Below are positions 13,903-14,459 of a DNA stretch of 14,459 bases, piece by piece (the first letter of the stretch is position 1; every line of letters starts with the position of its first letter). Both the position numbers and the translations under genes were made by a program. Source of the stretch: Bacteroidales bacterium (lineage in GTDB: Bacteria; Bacteroidota; Bacteroidia; Bacteroidales; B18-G4); the NCBI GenBank assembly GCA_030618905.1, contig JAUXCL010000043.1, forward strand, positions 1 to 14,459. Reading direction: 5' to 3'. The notes beneath the pieces are model-generated. The model worked only from the letters and a program-made list of their open reading frames with translations, had not been told where the DNA came from and ran no database searches.

Positions 13903-14459
13903 ATGAAAATTATCTGTATTGGAAGGAATTATATTGAGCATGCGAAAGAGCTGAAGAATCCTGCCCCTGAAGAACCTGTTTTTTTCCTCAAGCCAGATAC
14001 CGCTTTATTGATCAGGAACAGGCCTTTTTTTCATCCCTTTTTCTCTGAAGATATACATTATGAAGCTGAGATCGTACTCAGGATATGCAAAGTTGGCAAG
14101 AACGTACAGGAAAAGTATGCCCATACTTATTATGAGGAAATTGGTATTGGCATAGATTTCACGGCCAGAGATTTACAGGAAAAGTGCAAAGAAAAAGGAT
14201 TGCCCTGGGAAATCGCCAAAGGCTTTGATTTTTCCGCCCCGCTCAGTGATGAATTCATTCCCAAGGAGGGGTTCAGCGACCTGTCTGACATCAATTTTCA
14301 TTTAGACCTTAATGGCGAGACGGTACAAAACGGAAATACCCGCGACATGATCTTTACTTTTGACCGCTTGATCGCACATGTATCCCAGTTTATAACTTTG
14401 CGCATAGGAGATCTGCTCTTTACCGGCACCCCGGCAGGTGTGGGCAAGGTGAAAGTCGG
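13903..14459 (+). CDS. Fumarylacetoacetate hydrolase (FAH) family enzyme; partial, 3' end off window
   Basis: The ATG at 13903 opens a frame that runs off the right edge after 185 codons. The start MKIICIGRNYIEHAKEL, FFLKPDTALL (27-36), metal-binding HYEAEIVLRI with Glu54 and Glu56, IGIDFTARDLQEK with Asp85, KGFDFSAPL (106-114), LNGE...GNTRDMIF (136-151) and FTGTPAGVG (173-181) are the standard FAH-family sequence. Members include acylpyruvate hydrolases, oxaloacetate decarboxylases and 2-hydroxyhepta-2,4-dienedioate isomerases; the compact form without an N-terminal extension is like YcgM/FAHD1. Only about the last 15-20 residues should be missing. The exact substrate cannot be told. The gene is 48 bp after the exonuclease gene, on the same strand, with no clear promoter between them. 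Confidence 0.9.
   Translation, partial: MKIICIGRNYIEHAKELKNPAPEEPVFFLKPDTALLIRNRPFFHPFFSEDIHYEAEIVLRICKVGKNVQEKYAHTYYEEIGIGIDFTARDLQEKCKEKGLPWEIAKGFDFSAPLSDEFIPKEGFSDLSDINFHLDLNGETVQNGNTRDMIFTFDRLIAHVSQFITLRIGDLLFTGTPAGVGKVKV

Overview
The window looks like chromosomal DNA of a Bacteroidota bacterium, probably Bacteroidales-like. The evidence is a secreted C10 (streptopain-type) cysteine protease with PKD, GEVED and fibronectin III modules, several promoters of the Bacteroidota type (TTG, about 19-23 bp, TAnnTTTG), few Shine-Dalgarno sites, moderately AT-rich DNA, and a TPR / DUF368 / aroE neighbourhood that I recall from other Bacteroidota. No phage, insertion sequence, CRISPR array, tRNA or rRNA is visible. 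Both edge genes are cut by the window: the protease (5' part only) and a fumarylacetoacetate hydrolase family enzyme (5' part only).

Layout. (1) 1-2345, minus: a large secreted multidomain protease whose C terminus lies off the left edge. It is preceded by a 35-bp AT-rich inverted repeat. (2) 2473-4141, minus: glmM (phosphoglucosamine mutase, cell-wall UDP-GlcNAc synthesis), followed by a small basic protein of unknown function with a GTG start. (3) 4282-5694, plus: a TPR-repeat protein, divergent from glmM; promoter-like sequences face both ways in the shared intergenic region. (4) 5713-6692, minus: a two-gene unit resembling the Bacillus ytfI-ytfJ (gerW) pair, with a full AGGAGG ribosome binding site on ytfJ. 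(5) 6744-8434, plus: a DUF368 membrane protein (family of undecaprenyl-phosphate translocases), overlapping aroE by 4 bp. (6) 8429-9430, minus: a YhdH/AcuI-type quinone oxidoreductase, convergent with aroE. The two reading frames end on the same TTATAA palindrome inside a 7-bp tandem repeat. (7) 9650-11623, plus: a GT2 glycosyltransferase fused to a membrane region and a degenerate sugar-phosphate-transferase-like tail. (8) 11768 to the end, plus: a 2-oxoacid dehydrogenase E2, a DnaQ-like exonuclease and a FAH-family enzyme, closely spaced and possibly one transcript.

Most genes are housekeeping. GlmM, the DUF368 protein and the GT2 fusion all bear on envelope polymer synthesis (UDP-GlcNAc supply, lipid carrier recycling, glycan assembly). 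AroE, E2 and FAH belong to central or aromatic metabolism. I found no convincing undescribed defence or mobile system. The items most worth a second look are the ytfI-ytfJ pair outside sporeformers, the GT2 fusion that lacks recognisable transferase catalytic residues in its tail, and the heptamer repeat that carries both stop codons of a convergent gene pair.
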